From positions 1-8,171 of the forward strand of contig NZ_CAMLRU010000119.1 of NCBI RefSeq assembly GCF_946482535.1: DNA of 8,171 nucleotides, given 5' to 3'. Below, in pieces: positions 5,798 through 8,171 of the stretch; the first letter of the stretch is position 1; each line of letters opens with the position of its first letter. Below the pieces are notes generated by a model. It had not been told where the DNA came from and did no database searches. It saw only the letters and a program-made list of their open reading frames with translations. The translations under genes and the position numbers were made by a program. Source of the DNA: an uncultured Flavobacterium sp. (lineage in GTDB: Bacteria > Bacteroidota > Bacteroidia > Flavobacteriales > Flavobacteriaceae).

Positions 5798-6727
5798 TTG
5801 AAAATAGTTCATTCCATAAAGTCTTTTGAAACTGTTAAGCCAACCGTGGTTACCATTGGCACTTTTGACGGTGTGCATCTCGGGCATCAAAAAATATTGG
5901 AACAAATCATCTCCTCGGCCCAATCCAATGACTGCGAAAGTTTGGTACTTACCTTTTTCCCGCACCCGAGAATGGTCTTGCAAGAAGGCACCGAAATGAA
6001 ACAACTCAACACCCTGAATGAAAAAATAGCCTTGTTGGCAAATTTGGGCATTGATCATTTGGTGGTACATCCTTTTGACAAAGAATTTTCGAGAATGACC
6101 GCAGAAGAGTTTGTCCAAAAAGTATTGATAGACACTTTCAAAGTTCAAAAAATCATCATCGGTTACGACCATCGTTTTGGCAGAAACCGCACTGCCGACA
6201 TCAATGACCTCATCGAGTATGGTAATGTCTACGGTTTCGAAGTCGAACAAATTTCAGCCCAAGAAATCAATGCTGTTTCCGTGAGCTCCACCAAAATCAG
6301 AGCGGCTTTATCCGAAGGTCAGATAGAATTGGCCAACGACTATTTGGGTTACGAATATTCCATGACCGGAACCGTTACTAAAGGGCAACAATTGGGCAGA
6401 ACAATAGGTTATCCAACGGCCAATATTCAAATCGAAGAAGACTACAAACTGATTCCTCAAAATGGCGTTTATGTGGCCAAATGCCTGGTCAACCAACAAA
6501 CGATTTACGGCATGATGAATATCGGAAATCGCCCTACCGTAGACGGAATTACCCAAACCATTGAAATCAATTTATTCGATTTTAACGAAGATATTTATGG
6601 TCAAAACGTCACGGTGGCCTTACTCAAAAGAATGCGAAACGAACAAAAATTCGACTCGCTCGACGCACTCAAAAACCAGTTGGCGCTCGACAAACAAACT
6701 GCGCTATCCTACATTAGCCAACTGTAA
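5798..6727 (+). CDS. ribF: Bifunctional riboflavin kinase / FAD synthetase
   Basis: This cytosolic enzyme phosphorylates riboflavin to FMN and then adenylates FMN to FAD. It has 309 residues, the usual length. The N-terminal nucleotidyltransferase domain (about 1-185) has GTFDGVHLGH (21-30) with the HxGH-type nucleotide motif, FFPHPRMVL, GYDHRFGRNR and the SSTKIRAAL segment equivalent to the family's ISST-R motif. The C-terminal kinase domain (about 185-309) has GRTIGYPTANI with the PTAN motif, MMNIGNRPT, and IEINLFDF containing the likely catalytic Glu. The start is TTG at 5798: no in-frame ATG lies between it and the promoter, and the resulting MKIVHSI N-terminus fits flavobacterial homologues. 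It is divergent from the protease gene and followed by a 125-bp gap. Confidence 0.95.
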   Translation: MKIVHSIKSFETVKPTVVTIGTFDGVHLGHQKILEQIISSAQSNDCESLVLTFFPHPRMVLQEGTEMKQLNTLNEKIALLANLGIDHLVVHPFDKEFSRMTAEEFVQKVLIDTFKVQKIIIGYDHRFGRNRTADINDLIEYGNVYGFEVEQISAQEINAVSVSSTKIRAALSEGQIELANDYLGYEYSMTGTVTKGQQLGRTIGYPTANIQIEEDYKLIPQNGVYVAKCLVNQQTIYGMMNIGNRPTVDGITQTIEINLFDFNEDIYGQNVTVALLKRMRNEQKFDSLDALKNQLALDKQTALSYISQL

Positions 6728-6752
6728 ATAATTGACCAACATACTTGATTTG

Positions 6753-6780
6753 TTTAACGAAAACTATGTTTTCTGTTAAA
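6753..6780. terminator. Weak stem-loop downstream of ribF (possible terminator)
   Basis: TTTAACGAAAAC (6753-6764) pairs with GTTTTC-T-GTTAAA (6768-6780) around a TAT loop, with one bulged T: 12 pairs, AT-rich. It begins 25 nt after the ribF stop. The usual T run does not follow directly, so it is at best a weak terminator and may instead protect the 3' end. Confidence 0.4.
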
Positions 6781-6782
6781 AT

Positions 6783-6802
6783 ATTATCCTTTTAAAGATA
6801 AT
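6783..6802. repeat. Inverted repeat ATTATC-N8-GATAAT upstream of the membrane-protein gene
   Basis: ATTATC (6783-6788) and GATAAT (6797-6802) are exact inverted 6-mers separated by CTTTTAAA. The repeat ends 4 bp before the -7 box at 6807 and covers the place where a -33 box would be, a position suitable for a regulator. AAAGATAAT (6794-6802) also occurs in the protease promoter palindrome. Confidence 0.3.
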
Positions 6803-6806
6803 TTCT

Positions 6807-6814
6807 TAAATTTG
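6807..6814 (+). promoter_or_regulatory. -7 box for the membrane-protein gene
   Basis: TAAATTTG matches TAnnTTTG, 38 bp before ATG 6853. No TTG is seen at the standard upstream distance, so the promoter may be weak or need an activator. Confidence 0.45.
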
Positions 6815-6852
6815 ATAGACTTGTTTTAATTGTCCATTTAAAACCTATCGTC

Positions 6853-7293
6853 ATGAAACTACCTAAAGAATTTGTCAACGGAATCCTAATCTTTGCCGGA
6901 ATCGCCTTTTATTTTTTAATCATGGAGTTTTTCGGTTTATCTAAAGTCATTTACCTCAGAATGCTCAATGCTGCCTTTGTATATTATGGAGTAAGCCGAA
7001 CATTGCAATCCAACTTTAAAGAAGGCAAAACAGGCTACGTCTCTAATTTACTTTCCGCAGGTACTACAGCCATTACGGGAGTTTTACTCAGTGTTGTAGG
7101 TTTGGTCACTTATATTTATGCCCGTGGCGGTGATGAGTATGTCAAAAATCTTTCCGGAGAATTTCTTTTCGGCGGTAATCCAACGGCTAATGAATATGCC
7201 TTTGGGTTGCTCTTTGAAGGAATTGCTTCCGGTGTGATTGTCGTTTTTATTGCGATGCAGCTTTTCAGGAATAAAACGGCAGCACAAGATTAA
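6853..7293 (+). CDS. Small multi-pass inner-membrane protein of unknown function
   Basis: I do not recognise a function. The 146 residues contain probably four hydrophobic segments: about 9-28, 33-50 (less hydrophobic, interrupted by charges), 66-90 and 115-138. A polar loop (51-64, QSNFKEGKTGY) and another around 91-114 (RGGDEYVKNLSGEF) separate them, and the C-terminus RNKTAAQD is charged. There is no signal peptidase site and no catalytic motif. The four-segment layout and the FGLSKVIYLRMLN section resemble small Bacteroidota membrane families such as those annotated DUF4199, but that link is from memory and weak. It has its own candidate promoter, lies 125 bp after ribF and 75 bp before bioB, and need not be functionally tied to either. 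Codon use and the clean frame suggest a real gene. Confidence 0.8.
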   Translation: MKLPKEFVNGILIFAGIAFYFLIMEFFGLSKVIYLRMLNAAFVYYGVSRTLQSNFKEGKTGYVSNLLSAGTTAITGVLLSVVGLVTYIYARGGDEYVKNLSGEFLFGGNPTANEYAFGLLFEGIASGVIVVFIAMQLFRNKTAAQD

Positions 7294-7317
7294 CCTATTG
7301 CTTTTATTTTTTTCAAA

Positions 7318-7348
7318 TTGTAACTTAAAGACAAATTGACTACTTTTG
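7318..7348 (+). promoter_or_regulatory. Promoter of bioB
   Basis: TTG (7318-7320), a 20-nt spacer and TACTTTTG (7341-7348) fit the Bacteroidota consensus closely. The start of transcription would be near 7354, about 15 nt before ATG 7369. No BirA-type inverted repeat is visible around it. Confidence 0.7.
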
Positions 7349-7368
7349 GGGCAATATAAAATGTTACT

Positions 7369-8171
7369 ATGAGCATTACAAAACACAATTGGACCAAAGA
7401 AGAAATCATCGCCATATACAATAAACCTTTAATGGATTTGCTTTACGAAGCAGCCACCATTCACCGCGAACACCATGATCCTAATGTGGTTCAGGTTTCC
7501 ACCTTACTTTCCATCAAAACCGGCGGTTGTCCCGAAGATTGTGGTTATTGCCCGCAAGCGGCGCGTTACCACACTAACATCGAAGGCAACGATTTAATGA
7601 CCGTAAGTCAGGTAAAAGCACAAGCCTTGAGAGCTAAATCTAACGGTTCTTCCAGAGTTTGTATGGGCGCTGCTTGGCGTAATGTTAAAGACGGTGAAGA
7701 GTTTGACCAAGTATTGGAAATGGTGAGAACCATCAACAAATTGGATATGGAAGTATGTTGTACGCTCGGCATGTTAACCGAAAACCAAGCCAAAAGATTG
7801 GCAGAAGCCGGTTTATACGCCTACAACCACAACTTAGATACTTCGGAAGATTATTATAAAGAAGTGATTTCAACCCGCGGTTTTGAAGACCGTTTGCAAA
7901 CCATAGAAAACGTTCGCAAAACCAACGTGACCGTTTGTAGCGGCGGTATCATCGGAATGGGAGAAAGCATTGAAGACAGAGCCGGAATGTTAGTGGCTTT
8001 ATCTACCTTAAATCCGCAACCGGAATCCGTACCGATTAACGCCTTAGTAGCCGTTGAAGGGACACCGATGGAAAACGAAAAACCGGTTGAAATATGGGAA
8101 ATGATTCGAATGGTGGCTACCACTCGTATCGTTATGCCGGAAACCCAAGTGCGTCTTTCTGCCGGAAGAAC
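7369..8171 (+). CDS. bioB: Biotin synthase, 3' end beyond the window
   Basis: This radical SAM enzyme inserts sulfur into dethiobiotin to make biotin, the last step of the pathway. The 267 visible residues are roughly three quarters of a family protein of about 320-360; the frame is open to the window edge. The radical SAM motif CPEDCGYC gives [4Fe-4S] ligands Cys54, Cys58 and Cys61. The [2Fe-2S] set is also complete: Cys98 (RVCMGAAWR), Cys130 (EVCCTLGML), Cys190 ([11 protein letters not shown]) and Arg262 (VRLSAGR), matching E. coli Cys97/128/188/Arg260. YNHNLDTS and the VPINAL segment are typical of BioB. ATG 7369 follows the promoter by about 20 nt and yields [12 protein letters not shown], which fits flavobacterial homologues. 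Other bio genes may follow outside the window. Confidence 0.97.
   Translation, partial: MSITKHNWTKEEIIAIYNKPLMDLLYEAATIHREHHDPNVVQVSTLLSIKTGGCPEDCGYCPQAARYHTNIEGNDLMTVSQVKAQALRAKSNGSSRVCMGAAWRNVKDGEEFDQVLEMVRTINKLDMEVCCTLGMLTENQAKRLAEAGLYAYNHNLDTSEDYYKEVISTRGFEDRLQTIENVRKTNVTVCSGGIIGMGESIEDRAGMLVALSTLNPQPESVPINALVAVEGTPMENEKPVEIWEMIRMVATTRIVMPETQVRLSAGR

Noticed and set aside
5789..6250. 153-codon open frame antisense to ribF
   Set aside because: It is the shadow of a strongly conserved gene, shows no recognisable domain, and runs across the ribF start.
7318..7340. Possible BirA operator before bioB, because TTGTAAC appears at 7318
   Set aside because: No matching inverted half-site such as GTTACAA occurs at the expected spacing; the TTG is better explained as the -33 box.
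1..8171. CRISPR array, transposase, phage genes, toxin-antitoxin pair or defence system
   Set aside because: No regularly spaced repeats and no such proteins are visible in any frame; the genes are housekeeping, cofactor or secretion related.

Overview
The window looks like ordinary housekeeping DNA from a member of the Flavobacteriaceae, probably Flavobacterium or a close relative. Evidence for this is the AT-rich composition, the Bacteroidota-type promoters (a TAnnTTTG box, often with TTG/TTTG about 18-21 bp upstream), the lack of clear Shine-Dalgarno sequences, a secreted protease with a type IX secretion sorting domain, and the flavobacterial character of the proteins. No source name was given, so the genus is an inference.

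Layout. Positions 1-61 hold most of a tRNA-Leu(CAA) on the minus strand, cut by the window edge and divergent from prs. A plus-strand group follows: prs (PRPP synthetase), rplY/ctc (ribosomal protein L25) and pth (peptidyl-tRNA hydrolase). A bidirectional terminator at about 2868-2898 separates pth from a convergent minus-strand gene for an 886-residue exported metalloprotease (2920-5580). A divergent promoter region (5581-5797) leads into plus-strand ribF (FMN/FAD synthesis, TTG start), a small unknown membrane protein (6853-7293), and bioB (biotin synthase), which runs off the right edge.

How the genes relate. prs supplies PRPP for nucleotide, His and Trp synthesis. rplY and pth both serve translation, and the three often sit near each other in bacteria. 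ribF and bioB both make cofactors, but each has its own promoter, so they need not form an operon. The protease is separately transcribed and is probably an exoenzyme.

The most interesting non-coding signal is a pair of related structured elements in the two intergenic gaps around rplY (about 1269-1327 plus strand, and about 2103-2141 minus strand). They share GGAGC and GCGGA blocks around a hairpin, and the stem bases differ in a compensating way. They may be copies of a flavobacterial intergenic RNA family. I found no defence system, mobile-element gene, CRISPR array or other undescribed multi-gene system here.
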